From Paenibacillus ginsengihumi DSM 21568 (GTDB lineage Bacteria; Bacillota; Bacilli; Paenibacillales; NBRC-103111), in contig NZ_KB905569.1 of assembly GCF_000380965.1 (NCBI RefSeq), forward strand, positions 1-64,000: a stretch of DNA of 64,000 nucleotides, written 5' to 3'. The position numbers and the translations under genes are program-made. The notes beneath the pieces were generated by a model. It worked only from the letters and a program-made list of their open reading frames with translations. It had not been told where the DNA came from and did not search any database. Position 1 is the first letter of the stretch, and every line of letters starts with the position of its first letter. Below are positions 45,786-53,841 of this stretch, piece by piece.

Positions 45786-46253
45786 ATGGCATTTTTCAGA
45801 GAGACGGATGCCATCAGCGGCAAAATGGCCAAAGCTTACGCCACGATCAATGGCCAGGTTGAAGAATTGTTTTATGCGAAAAGTCTGGAGGCCACGATCG
45901 AGAAGAACAAAGTGGACGTTCCGGTGCTTGGGAAAACGAACACGCCGCAAAGATCGGCCGGCTGGTCCGGTACAGGCACGATGACGATCTATTACGTAAC
46001 GTCCTTATTCCGGCAGCTGATGAGACAGTACGTCCAGACCGGTCAAGATTTCTGGTTCGACCTTATGGTTGTCAATGAGCAGCCTGGCAGCTCCACGGGC
46101 CGTCAGACCACCATGCTGAAAGGCTGCAATCTGGACAGCGTCATCGCGGCGCGGTTCGATGCGACTTCCGACGATATGCTGGAAGAGGAAATGCCGTTTA
46201 CTTTCAACGATTACGACATTAAAGACCAATTTAACCCGCCTGTTGGTTCCTGA
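45786..46253 (+). CDS. xkdM: Phage tail tube protein (XkdM-like)
   Basis: 155 residues. KMAKAYATINGQVEELFYAK, VPVLGKTNTPQRSAGWSGTG and PFTFNDYDIKDQFNPP are characteristic of XkdM-type tube proteins. It forms the inner tube surrounded by the sheath. A GGAGG-like site ends inside the sheath gene. Confidence 0.9.
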   Translation: MAFFRETDAISGKMAKAYATINGQVEELFYAKSLEATIEKNKVDVPVLGKTNTPQRSAGWSGTGTMTIYYVTSLFRQLMRQYVQTGQDFWFDLMVVNEQPGSSTGRQTTMLKGCNLDSVIAARFDATSDDMLEEEMPFTFNDYDIKDQFNPPVGS

Positions 46254-46290
46254 TCCGGCGCATGAATATTCATTTTGGAGGGATTACGAT

Positions 46291-46701
46291 ATGAGCACAC
46301 TGCAGCAATTTTTGAATGCGAACCCTATCGACAATTTGACAGAAGAAGTGATTGTTTCTCCCCGCTTCAAGGATGCGGAGGGGAATGTCCTCAAATTCAA
46401 AGTCAAAGCCATGAACAGCCGCGAGTTCGAAGAAATTCGCAAAGCGGCTACCGTTATTCGCAAAGGACGAAAGGTTGAGTTCGACAGTCAAGTGTTCAAC
46501 CTCAAGATCGTTGTGAATCATACGCTCAACCCGAATTTCAAAGACGCCGAAAGTTTGCAAATGCTCGGCGTCACCACGCCGGACGAATACGTGCAGCGCG
46601 TGCTGCTGGCCGGCGAGATCGCCACGCTGGCGAACAAAATCACCGAGCTTAGCGGCTTCGACGTGGAGATGGAGGATCTGGTCGAAGAAGCAAAAAACTA
46701 A
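46291..46701 (+). CDS. xkdN: Phage tail assembly chaperone, short form (XkdN-like)
   Basis: 136 residues from ATG 46291, preceded by GGAGG. MSTLQQFLNANPIDNLTEEV and RKAATVIRKGRKVEFDSQVF are XkdN-like. It ends at TAA 46699-46701 directly after the heptamer A AAA AAC. In many phages the two tail chaperones are made from one start by a -1 ribosomal frameshift at this place. The short product should bind the tape measure protein during tail assembly. Confidence 0.85.
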   Translation: MSTLQQFLNANPIDNLTEEVIVSPRFKDAEGNVLKFKVKAMNSREFEEIRKAATVIRKGRKVEFDSQVFNLKIVVNHTLNPNFKDAESLQMLGVTTPDEYVQRVLLAGEIATLANKITELSGFDVEMEDLVEEAKN

Positions 46702-46745
46702 TCAAAGAGGGCGATGCCGACGCGAATTACGCGTACTACGCCCTC
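46692..46745 (+). promoter_or_regulatory. Programmed -1 frameshift signal
   Basis: Slippery heptamer A AAA AAC at 46692-46698 in the reading frame of the chaperone, stop codon TAA immediately after. An 8-base spacer leads into a hairpin: outer stem GAGGGCG (46707-46713) with CGCCCTC (46739-46745), inner stem ACGCG (46720-46724) with CGCGT (46730-46734), loop AATTA. Heptamer, spacer length and structure fit known -1 frameshift sites. Confidence 0.8.
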
Positions 46746-46877
46746 CACAAATTTCACAAATGGCCTAGCGAATATTTGGCTCTTTCCCGCGAGGAAAGAG
46801 CCTTCGTTATGGCTGCCATCGATATGCGCATACAAGCCGAGAAGAAAGCCGCTGCAAAATCGCCAAGAAGGAAATAG
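46698..46877 (+). CDS. -1 frame extension of the tail assembly chaperone
   Basis: No start codon of its own. After slippage the frame reads LIKEGDADANYAYYALHKFH, then KWPSEYLALSREERAFVMAA and a Lys/Ala-rich tail to TAG 46875-46877 (59 codons). The fused product would be about 195 residues, comparable to gpGT-type fusions. Its helical, charged make-up fits a chaperone extension. It is followed by the ribosome binding site of the tape measure gene. Confidence 0.75.
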   Translation, partial: LIKEGDADANYAYYALHKFHKWPSEYLALSREERAFVMAAIDMRIQAEKKAAAKSPRRK

Positions 46878-46909
46878 ACGAAATCACGACGAGGAAGGGG
46901 GGAGGAGAA

Positions 46910-49468
46910 GTGTGCAGCGTTAAAGCATTTCTCAAAATGGGAGATTATTTCAGCAATATCGTCAAAAAAGGCGCAGCCGCCGCCTTGACAATAGCCCGTC
47001 TTCAGCAGATAGCGATGCGCCGAGTGATTATGAATATCAAAGTTAAGCTTGACGATTCCAAGGCCATGCGCCTTGTGCGAGAGTTCAAGGACAAGATCTC
47101 GCGGGAGATTGCGGTTATCTCTGTTTTGGCAGGGAAGCTTGGTATCGGCAAAATCCCGGATCCCGGCGGTATCAAGGCTCCTGCTGCCCCCAAAACTCGC
47201 GATCTTGCGGGTAAGGGGGCTTCGGTTGCTGCCAAATTCGGCGATCGCGCCGATAAACTAAATAAGTCCGCAGATAAGCCGAAGAAGACGAGCGACAAAT
47301 GTTGTCAATGCTGTCAATGCTGTCAATGCGGCGAAAAGGGCAAGGACGGTGCTAACGACAAGCAAGATCCGTCCAAAAAATGGAAATCCATCGCAGACGC
47401 TGCGTCAAAGCTGTTCGATAAAATGGCCAGTGTGGTTACATCTGCGATTAACGGTGCAGCCGAACTGCAAACGATCCAGGGCAATTTGCAGGCACAGCTA
47501 GGTCTGGACACGACTCAAGCGGAAGCGGCGCTGGAGGGCGTCAAGGCGGTATATCAGGCAGGCTGGGGCGAGTCGCTGTCGGGCGTAGGGGCCGACTTTG
47601 CCACGGTCAAGCAAAATATTCAAGGGTTATCCGACGATGCGGCATCGGCTTACCTGAAATCGGCGTATGCCGTTGAACGTATCTCGAACGGCAAAACCAA
47701 TATCGGCGAGTTATCCAGAGCAACGCGGACCATGATGGCCAGCTTTGACGGAATGGATCAGACCCGGGCGCTCGATCTGATCGCGACCGGCTTCCAACGC
47801 GGCGGCAACTATGCGAACGATTTGATGGGCACCATTAATCAGTATGGGGCGCATTTTGCCGGCTTGGGGATGTCGGCCGAGCAGATGTTAGCGACATTGA
47901 TCGCCGGCAGCGAGCAGGGAGCATGGAGCTTGGATAAAGTGGGCGGGGCCGTCAAGGAAAGCTTCTCCCGGATGAAAGATTCGAAGGCCAGCTCTGCCGC
48001 TTTTGCCGCGCTTGGCCTCGATGCGAAGTATATGGCCGAGCAGATCGCATCCGGCGGCGAAGCGGCCAATCAGGCATATCAAGCGACCTTGCTTGCCCTG
48101 AGCCAAGTTGACAACGCGCAGAAACGAAACCAAATTGGCGCTGAATTGTTTGGCTTGCAATGGAAAGACATCGGGGAAGCCGTTGTTATTGCGATGCAGG
48201 AGGGACAAAAGGGCCTCGAAGGCTTCGAAGGAGCGGTCACTCGAGCCGGGGCAGCCGTTGAATCAACATTCGCTTTCCAGATGGAGCAGCTTAAGCGAAA
48301 TTTCTCTGTCGCTTTTAAAGAGAGCGGTCAAGCAGCTCTTGCGTCCCTAACCCCCTTATTAATACAGCTTAACGATGCGTTCCAATCGGGAAAATTCCAG
48401 CCGTTCTTCGATTCATTCTCTTCGGGTCTAGCCTATGTGGCGCAGTTAATCATGTTTCTCGGTGAACAAGCGCTTTGGTTAGCGGATGTAATCATGAGCA
48501 ACTGGTCTTGGATCGGGCCGATTATTTGGGGGGTTGTCGCAGCTGTAGCTGCTTTGACAACTGCTATTAACATAGCAAAGATGGCTCAAGCCGCATTTAA
48601 TCTGGTTATGAACATGAACCCGTTCGTTTTGATCGCTTCACTTATAATCGGAGTTATTGTCGCCTTAGTCTCTCTATGGAAATCGAACGATCAATTTAGG
48701 GTAGGAGTCATAAAGATTTGGTATTCCATACTCAATTTCTTTGATAGGTTACCGGCGTACTTCTGGAAATTAGTTGAATTGCTTACGACACCCTTCGAAT
48801 GGTGGGCGAAAACCATCGGGAAAATCATTGAAGGTCCCCTAAACGGATTCATCAAGGTTATAAATGGGGTGATCTGGGTGATCAATAAAGTGGATGGAAC
48901 AAATTATGCTTCTGTCCCGGAGTTCAGTTTTGAAAACATGGCCAAAGGCATAAAAGAATATGCCCGAACTAAACAAGATGAAGCCTATGCGAATGCCGCA
49001 GTCAATGCAGAAGAACGGGAAAAGAAACTGCAAGAAATGATGGCGGAAGACAATCAGGCACTCGAAGAGGCGGAGAAGGCTGCGCAGGAAAAGCCTCCGG
49101 GAGCGGAAGAGTTTATCCCACCAACATTCGATGGTTCCAAATATGCTGCCGGATACGGCGCCAACTATCCTACCCTTGAGGGGAACTCCTGCGGATGTGG
49201 CGGGGCCGGTCCTGACATCGACCGCATGGACAAATTCGGCGGGGCGGGGAGCAGCGATACCGTCGAAATAGCCAGCGAAGACCTGAGGATGATGCGGGAG
49301 CTTGCGGAGATGAAGAACATCCAGAACTTTGTTACGCTGACGCCGCAGCTGTCGTTTGGCGATACGTATATCAGGCAGGAGGGGCGATCGATCGAAGAAA
49401 TTCAGGCCGAGTTGGCGGTGGCTCTGGAAAGCGAACTCGAGATTACGGCAAGCAGCGTGTTGAAGTAA
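46910..49468 (+). CDS. xkdO: Phage tail tape measure protein
   Basis: 852 residues from GTG 46910, with AGGGGGGAGGAG upstream. The N-terminal region is helical and basic. CCQCCQCCQCG lies at residues 131-141. The typical tape-measure core (AAELQTIQGNLQAQLGLDTT, GLSDDAASAYLKSAYAVERI, GMSAEQMLATLIAGSEQGAW) is followed by hydrophobic helices at about 533-592 and a coiled coil at about 690-730. It is shorter than PBSX XkdO (about 1330), implying a shorter tail. The stretch 48300-49050 is more AT-rich than its surroundings. Confidence 0.88.
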   Translation: MCSVKAFLKMGDYFSNIVKKGAAAALTIARLQQIAMRRVIMNIKVKLDDSKAMRLVREFKDKISREIAVISVLAGKLGIGKIPDPGGIKAPAAPKTRDLAGKGASVAAKFGDRADKLNKSADKPKKTSDKCCQCCQCCQCGEKGKDGANDKQDPSKKWKSIADAASKLFDKMASVVTSAINGAAELQTIQGNLQAQLGLDTTQAEAALEGVKAVYQAGWGESLSGVGADFATVKQNIQGLSDDAASAYLKSAYAVERISNGKTNIGELSRATRTMMASFDGMDQTRALDLIATGFQRGGNYANDLMGTINQYGAHFAGLGMSAEQMLATLIAGSEQGAWSLDKVGGAVKESFSRMKDSKASSAAFAALGLDAKYMAEQIASGGEAANQAYQATLLALSQVDNAQKRNQIGAELFGLQWKDIGEAVVIAMQEGQKGLEGFEGAVTRAGAAVESTFAFQMEQLKRNFSVAFKESGQAALASLTPLLIQLNDAFQSGKFQPFFDSFSSGLAYVAQLIMFLGEQALWLADVIMSNWSWIGPIIWGVVAAVAALTTAINIAKMAQAAFNLVMNMNPFVLIASLIIGVIVALVSLWKSNDQFRVGVIKIWYSILNFFDRLPAYFWKLVELLTTPFEWWAKTIGKIIEGPLNGFIKVINGVIWVINKVDGTNYASVPEFSFENMAKGIKEYARTKQDEAYANAAVNAEEREKKLQEMMAEDNQALEEAEKAAQEKPPGAEEFIPPTFDGSKYAAGYGANYPTLEGNSCGCGGAGPDIDRMDKFGGAGSSDTVEIASEDLRMMRELAEMKNIQNFVTLTPQLSFGDTYIRQEGRSIEEIQAELAVALESELEITASSVLK

Positions 49469-49481
49469 GGAGGGGATTGCT

Positions 49482-50168
49482 ATGTTCTATGAAATATGGC
49501 TGTCCTGGAACAATAAAGAAGAGGAGTTTCAACTGCCGATCAACCCAAGCAGTATCAAGATCAGTCAAGGCAGCAACAGCACAACCTATGACTTGGTCGA
49601 CTTGGGGGAGATTAACGTCATCAAATCGCCCAAGCTTCTGACGTACTCGTTCGACAGCATATTTCCGGCCCGCCAAGATTACCCTTTTGCCAACGCTCAA
49701 ATTTTATCGGGGATCTCGTCTGATGGAGTTTTTTACAACCCATATGTGTACTACCTGACAAAATGGATGAGGACGAAACGTCCGATTCGGTTTATGATGT
49801 TCGGCGGCCGTTACACGATCAACACTCCCGCAAGCATCGAATCGTTTGAATGGAAGGAATCGGCCGGAAGCGGCGGCGATATCGAGTACAGCTTATCCCT
49901 GAAGCAGTACGTTTTTTATACTGCCCAGCGTGTCTCATTGCTCGAAACGGCAGCCGGTACAGGCTATTCCGTCGCAGAGCCCGATCGGCCAGACGATCGG
50001 CAGACGCCGACCACTTATACGATGGTGGCCGGAGACAACCTGTGGAAGATCGCGCAGACAAAATTGGGCGATGGCAGCCGGTGGAAGGAAATCCAGCAGC
50101 TGAACGGTATCAGCGACGCTGAAATAAGAAGGCTGCCTGTCGGAAAGGTGCTGAAGCTGCCGACATGA
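49482..50168 (+). CDS. xkdP: LysM-domain tail protein (XkdP-like)
   Basis: 228 residues. The N-terminal domain (MFYEIWLSWNNKEEEFQLPI) is baseplate-like. A C-terminal LysM domain from about residue 178 (YTMVAGDNLWKIAQTKLGDG, then LPVGKVLKLP) should bind peptidoglycan. XkdP occupies the same place in PBSX, between the tape measure and the hub. The stop overlaps the next start (ATGA). Confidence 0.88.
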   Translation: MFYEIWLSWNNKEEEFQLPINPSSIKISQGSNSTTYDLVDLGEINVIKSPKLLTYSFDSIFPARQDYPFANAQILSGISSDGVFYNPYVYYLTKWMRTKRPIRFMMFGGRYTINTPASIESFEWKESAGSGGDIEYSLSLKQYVFYTAQRVSLLETAAGTGYSVAEPDRPDDRQTPTTYTMVAGDNLWKIAQTKLGDGSRWKEIQQLNGISDAEIRRLPVGKVLKLPT

Positions 50169-51124
50169 TGGAGATCATGATTGACGACAAACAGGGCGGA
50201 ATATGGGATGTCAGCCGGATCGCCAGCGATGTCGTCTGGAAGACATCCCGGATCGGCAAGCCGGGAAGCCTGGAATTTACGCTAATTAAGGGCGGACTTT
50301 ACGAGGACCGCTCTTTTTCGTATCGCAATGGCGATATCGTTCGGGTGCGGGCAGATGGCCGCAACGTCTTTTATGGGTACATTTTCAATATTGACGGAGG
50401 ACGCAATGAGGCGGTCAAAATCACCGCCTATGACCAATTGCGGTATCTTATGAACACCGAGACCTATCATTTTGTGGGCGTTACCGCGGCGGATGTTATT
50501 CGGCGCATTGCAGCAGACTTCGGCCTTCAGCTTGGGCGCATCGATGAGCCGTCATATGTGATTCCGAAAATGTCCGAGGACGGACAGAAGCTGATGGACA
50601 TCATCGATAAAGCACTGGCTTTAACGCTTGTCAATAGCGGCCAAAATTTTGTGTTATACGATGATTTCGGCTTATTGTCGCTGCGGTTGGTGGACGATCT
50701 GCTGGTCGATTTTATCGTCGGTGACGGCAGCTTGATGACCAATTATACCTATAAGCAGTCTATCGACAGTGACACGTACAATCAGTTCAAGCTGGTCCGC
50801 GACGACAAGGAGAGCGATCGAATCTTGTTTGCCAAAAGCAATGCCAACATAGTCCGCTGGGGCGTGCTGCAATATTACGAAAAGGTCAATGAACAATTGA
50901 ATGACGCTCAGATGAAACAACGGCTGTATACGCTGGCGGCACTCAAAAATCGCGAGATGCGGTCGCTGAATATCGAGGCGATCGGCGACCTGCGAATTCG
51001 CGCAGGCAGTTATGTCCGAATTGTCATTCAGGAGTACGGCATCGATCAGCCGTTCCTGGTTGACCACTGTACGCACCGGCTCGGTGACGATCCTACAATG
51101 TCGTTGGAATTGAAGGTGATTTAA
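50165..51124 (+). CDS. xkdQ: Baseplate hub protein (XkdQ-like)
   Basis: 319 residues. MMEIMIDDKQGGIWDVSRIA, GDIVRVRADGRNVFYGYIFN and QEYGIDQPFLVDHCTHRLGD are XkdQ-like. Such proteins belong to the gp27/gpD hub group that caps the tail tube. It overlaps xkdP by 4 bases and the next gene by 1. No separate spike gene is obvious. Confidence 0.85.
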   Translation: MMEIMIDDKQGGIWDVSRIASDVVWKTSRIGKPGSLEFTLIKGGLYEDRSFSYRNGDIVRVRADGRNVFYGYIFNIDGGRNEAVKITAYDQLRYLMNTETYHFVGVTAADVIRRIAADFGLQLGRIDEPSYVIPKMSEDGQKLMDIIDKALALTLVNSGQNFVLYDDFGLLSLRLVDDLLVDFIVGDGSLMTNYTYKQSIDSDTYNQFKLVRDDKESDRILFAKSNANIVRWGVLQYYEKVNEQLNDAQMKQRLYTLAALKNREMRSLNIEAIGDLRIRAGSYVRIVIQEYGIDQPFLVDHCTHRLGDDPTMSLELKVI

Positions 51125-51504
51125 TGAGTATGGAGCGGCTACTAAATGCCATCAAGCGGGCGGGGGCCGATGCGGTAGCGGCGTCTAATCCCGTCAACTT
51201 GCTTTTTGGAGACGTCAAGAGCAGCGACCCGCTGACCGTAATGGTTGATCAACGGTTCACGCTTACCGCCGATTTTCTCATCGTGCCGGAATCGCTGACC
51301 CATTACGAAGTGCCGCTGCGGCACGTACACTCGTATACGGACGATAGCGGCACCGGATCGGCAGCGAAAACGACAGAGCCCGCGCTGCCCGAGGAACCGA
51401 TCGTCATTCGCCGCGGGCTTAAGGCCGGCGATAAGGTCGCGCTATTGCGAATGCAGGGAGGCCAGCAGTATTACATTCTCGATCGGGTGGTGGTTGCCGA
51501 ATGA
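51124..51504 (+). CDS. DUF2577 baseplate protein (XkdR-like)
   Basis: 126 residues. MSMERLLNAIKRAGADAVAA and VNLLFGDVKSSDPLTVMVDQ match DUF2577 proteins encoded after XkdQ. The C-terminus (KAGDKVALLRMQGGQQYYIL) is an OB-like strand region, as in spike-type proteins. It is therefore a candidate for the spike or hub-spike adaptor. Confidence 0.8.
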   Translation: MSMERLLNAIKRAGADAVAASNPVNLLFGDVKSSDPLTVMVDQRFTLTADFLIVPESLTHYEVPLRHVHSYTDDSGTGSAAKTTEPALPEEPIVIRRGLKAGDKVALLRMQGGQQYYILDRVVVAE

Positions 51505-51902
51505 TCCCGCAAGGAGGCACGATCAATAACGCGCTTATGGAGCGGCGTCAACGGCCTTCGCTGACATGGGCTCTCGATTTTGGCCGCGGCCGGGTCGCGG
51601 GGCGCATCGACGGGATCGCCGCGGTGAAGCAGGCTGTGCACAAGACGCTTCAGACGGATCGGTTTTGGCACGACATATACAGCGCCAATTACGGTCACGA
51701 GTTGCGTACGCTGCTCGGCAAAAGCCCATTGTATGTGCAGGCAGAGGCGTCCCGGATGGTCAGCGAGGCGCTGCTGCAGGATGATCGGATTCAGTCCGTG
51801 GAGGGGCTGTCCGTCCGTTATGTTGGCGAGCAGCTGACGGTCCAGTTTACGGTTGTAACGGAACAGGGCCAGTTCGAAGAGGAGGTGACCATCGGTGTAT
51901 GA
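51501..51902 (+). CDS. DUF2634 baseplate wedge protein (XkdS, gp25-like)
   Basis: 133 residues. TWALDFGRGRVAGRIDGIAA, AVKQAVHKTLQTDRFWHDIY and GHELRTLLGK are typical of DUF2634/gp25-like wedge subunits. Start and stop overlap both neighbours (4 and 8 bases). It would join the XkdT protein to the hub in the contractile baseplate. Confidence 0.85.
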   Translation: MIPQGGTINNALMERRQRPSLTWALDFGRGRVAGRIDGIAAVKQAVHKTLQTDRFWHDIYSANYGHELRTLLGKSPLYVQAEASRMVSEALLQDDRIQSVEGLSVRYVGEQLTVQFTVVTEQGQFEEEVTIGV

Positions 51903-52974
51903 GCACATGACATATGCTTTTATTTTGCAGCGAATGCTTTCCCGGGTGCCGGATACTTTGGATAAAAGAGAGGGCAGCGTGATCTATGACGCGCTGGCGC
52001 CGGCGGCGGCGGAGCTGGCTCAAATGTATATTGAACTGGATATCAACTACAATCTCTCTTTTGCAGATACGGCCAGCGGCGAATATCTCAGCCGGAAAAC
52101 GGCCGAATTTGGCGTTAATCGCCTCGCGGCGACACCTTCAGAGCGCAAAGGGGTGTTTTATAACTCGGCGAATGCCCTTATGGACGTGCCGCTGGGCGGT
52201 CGATATGCGATCGGCGAGCTCACCTTTGTTGCCAAGGAGCGCATCAGCGTCGGGACTTATAAGATGACTTGCGAGACGCCGGGCACGGCCGGCAACGAAC
52301 CGTTCGGCACGCTGCTGCCGATCGATTACGTTCCCGGCTTGGCCAGAGCGGTGCTGGCTGAGGTGCTGGTGCCGGGCGAAGACGAGGAATCGGACGAAGC
52401 GCTCAGACGGCGGTTTTACGCTGCCGTCAACGAGCCGGCATTTGGCGGCAATGTCGCGGACTACAAGCAGCGGATCAACGCCATCCCGGGCGTAGGGGCC
52501 ACGAAGGTATATCCCGTCTGGCAAGGCGGCGGTACCGTCAAATGCACGATTATCGCCTCGGACTGGACGCCGCCATCGCCAACGTTGGTAGACGAAGTAC
52601 AGACGATCATCGATCCGACGGTTAACGGCGGTCAAGGGTTCGGGCTGGCGCCAATCGATCATAAGGTGACGATTGCCGGGGTAACCGGGCGGACGATCCA
52701 TATTGAGACGACGCTGACGCTTGCGGCTGATGCGACCCCTGCTCAAGTTCAAGCCGATGTGGAGGCAGTCATCTCGTCGTATTTGCTGGAGCTTCGCAAA
52801 GACTGGGCGCATCAGCAGCAGCTCATTGTCCGGGCGGCCCAGATCGATGCGCGTATTCTTACCGTAACCGGTGTGGAGGACGTAGCCGGCACCACCATCA
52901 ACGGCTCGGCGGCTAACTTGACGCTCGAAGCGGATGAAATACCGGAGCCGGGGACGGTGACGCTCCATGGCTGA
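51895..52974 (+). CDS. xkdT: Baseplate J/gp47 family protein (XkdT-like)
   Basis: 359 residues from GTG 51895, preceded by GAGGAGGTGA. EYLSRKTAEFGVNRLAATPS, GTAGNEPFGTLLPIDYVPG and EDEESDEALRRRFYAAVNEP, followed by AFGGNVADYKQRINAIPGVG, are the signature of baseplate J proteins. The large wedge subunit of contractile tails. It overlaps the next gene by 8 bases. Confidence 0.92.
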   Translation: MYEHMTYAFILQRMLSRVPDTLDKREGSVIYDALAPAAAELAQMYIELDINYNLSFADTASGEYLSRKTAEFGVNRLAATPSERKGVFYNSANALMDVPLGGRYAIGELTFVAKERISVGTYKMTCETPGTAGNEPFGTLLPIDYVPGLARAVLAEVLVPGEDEESDEALRRRFYAAVNEPAFGGNVADYKQRINAIPGVGATKVYPVWQGGGTVKCTIIASDWTPPSPTLVDEVQTIIDPTVNGGQGFGLAPIDHKVTIAGVTGRTIHIETTLTLAADATPAQVQADVEAVISSYLLELRKDWAHQQQLIVRAAQIDARILTVTGVEDVAGTTINGSAANLTLEADEIPEPGTVTLHG

Positions 52975-53557
52975 CGATCGGATCCTGATACACTTGCCTG
53001 AGTTTTACCGAGACATCGAAGATTTTGTGGAGCTGGCCGAAACCGAGACTGCCGAGTTGAACGTGGCGCAGGGGGCAATCGATCAGCTTTTTGACGATCA
53101 GTTTGTCGGGACATCAGGACTTCAGGCGATCAAGCGGCGCGAGCAGATGCTGGGCATCCAGGCCGATCCAACGACGGAGACGCTTGCCTTCCGGCGACGC
53201 CGCATCCTGAATCGGTACCAGACCAAGCCGCCGTTTACGGTCCGTTATCTGCAGCGTCAGCTCGACATGCTGGTTGGCGAAGGAATGACGATCGTTTCCG
53301 TCGATTCGGCCAATCGGCTGCTGATCGTCACCGCAAATATTGACAATGCCAATGTGTTCAAAGAGCTTTCGTACACGATCGAGACGATCAAGCCGGCAAA
53401 CATGGCCTATCAACAGAACACGTCGCTTGAAAGCATGATCGGCCTCGAGGAGCATATCGCCGCGAAATCGATGACGTGGACTTATAAACTGGACGGCTCC
53501 TGGAAACTCGGGGAGAAGCCGTTTGTCACATACGGACCGGAGGTGCCTATTCGATGA
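52967..53557 (+). CDS. xkdU: YmfQ-family baseplate protein (XkdU-like)
   Basis: 196 residues. LPEFYRDIEDFVELAETETA, RREQMLGIQADPTTETLAFR and NRYQTKPPFTVRYLQRQLD match YmfQ/XkdU proteins, which follow baseplate J in Mu- and PBSX-type tails and probably connect the baseplate to the fibres. It overlaps the next gene by 4 bases. Confidence 0.85.
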   Translation: MADDRILIHLPEFYRDIEDFVELAETETAELNVAQGAIDQLFDDQFVGTSGLQAIKRREQMLGIQADPTTETLAFRRRRILNRYQTKPPFTVRYLQRQLDMLVGEGMTIVSVDSANRLLIVTANIDNANVFKELSYTIETIKPANMAYQQNTSLESMIGLEEHIAAKSMTWTYKLDGSWKLGEKPFVTYGPEVPIR

Positions 53558-53841
53558 TTGCTTCAGAATTGCTGCATGACATGGCTGAATACCTGGATAG
53601 CCGTGTCGCCAAAGTAGTGATCAATGGTGATTACGAGATCACACATTTCGAGGTAAAGACGGTTAACGATAACGTTCTGGCGCTCAATTACATCGTTCCG
53701 GTTGATGAGGTGTCCTTGATTACGTTAGTCGAGCTCAAAGATGCGGCGGATAACGTGCTGAGCAGCAACGCTGTCAATGTGCCGATTACGTCAGACCATT
53801 TGATGCTGCAAACGATTGAGGTTAAGGAGGTGACGGCCTGA
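53554..53841 (+). CDS. Small tail-associated protein (95 aa)
   Basis: MIASELLHDMAEYLDSRVAK, then beta-rich EITHFEVKTVNDNVLALNYI and SLITLVELKDAADNVLSSNA. No family I can name. It overlaps both neighbours, so it is translated with them. Its place between baseplate and fibre suggests a fibre adaptor or attachment domain, but that is inference. Confidence 0.7.
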   Translation: MIASELLHDMAEYLDSRVAKVVINGDYEITHFEVKTVNDNVLALNYIVPVDEVSLITLVELKDAADNVLSSNAVNVPITSDHLMLQTIEVKEVTA

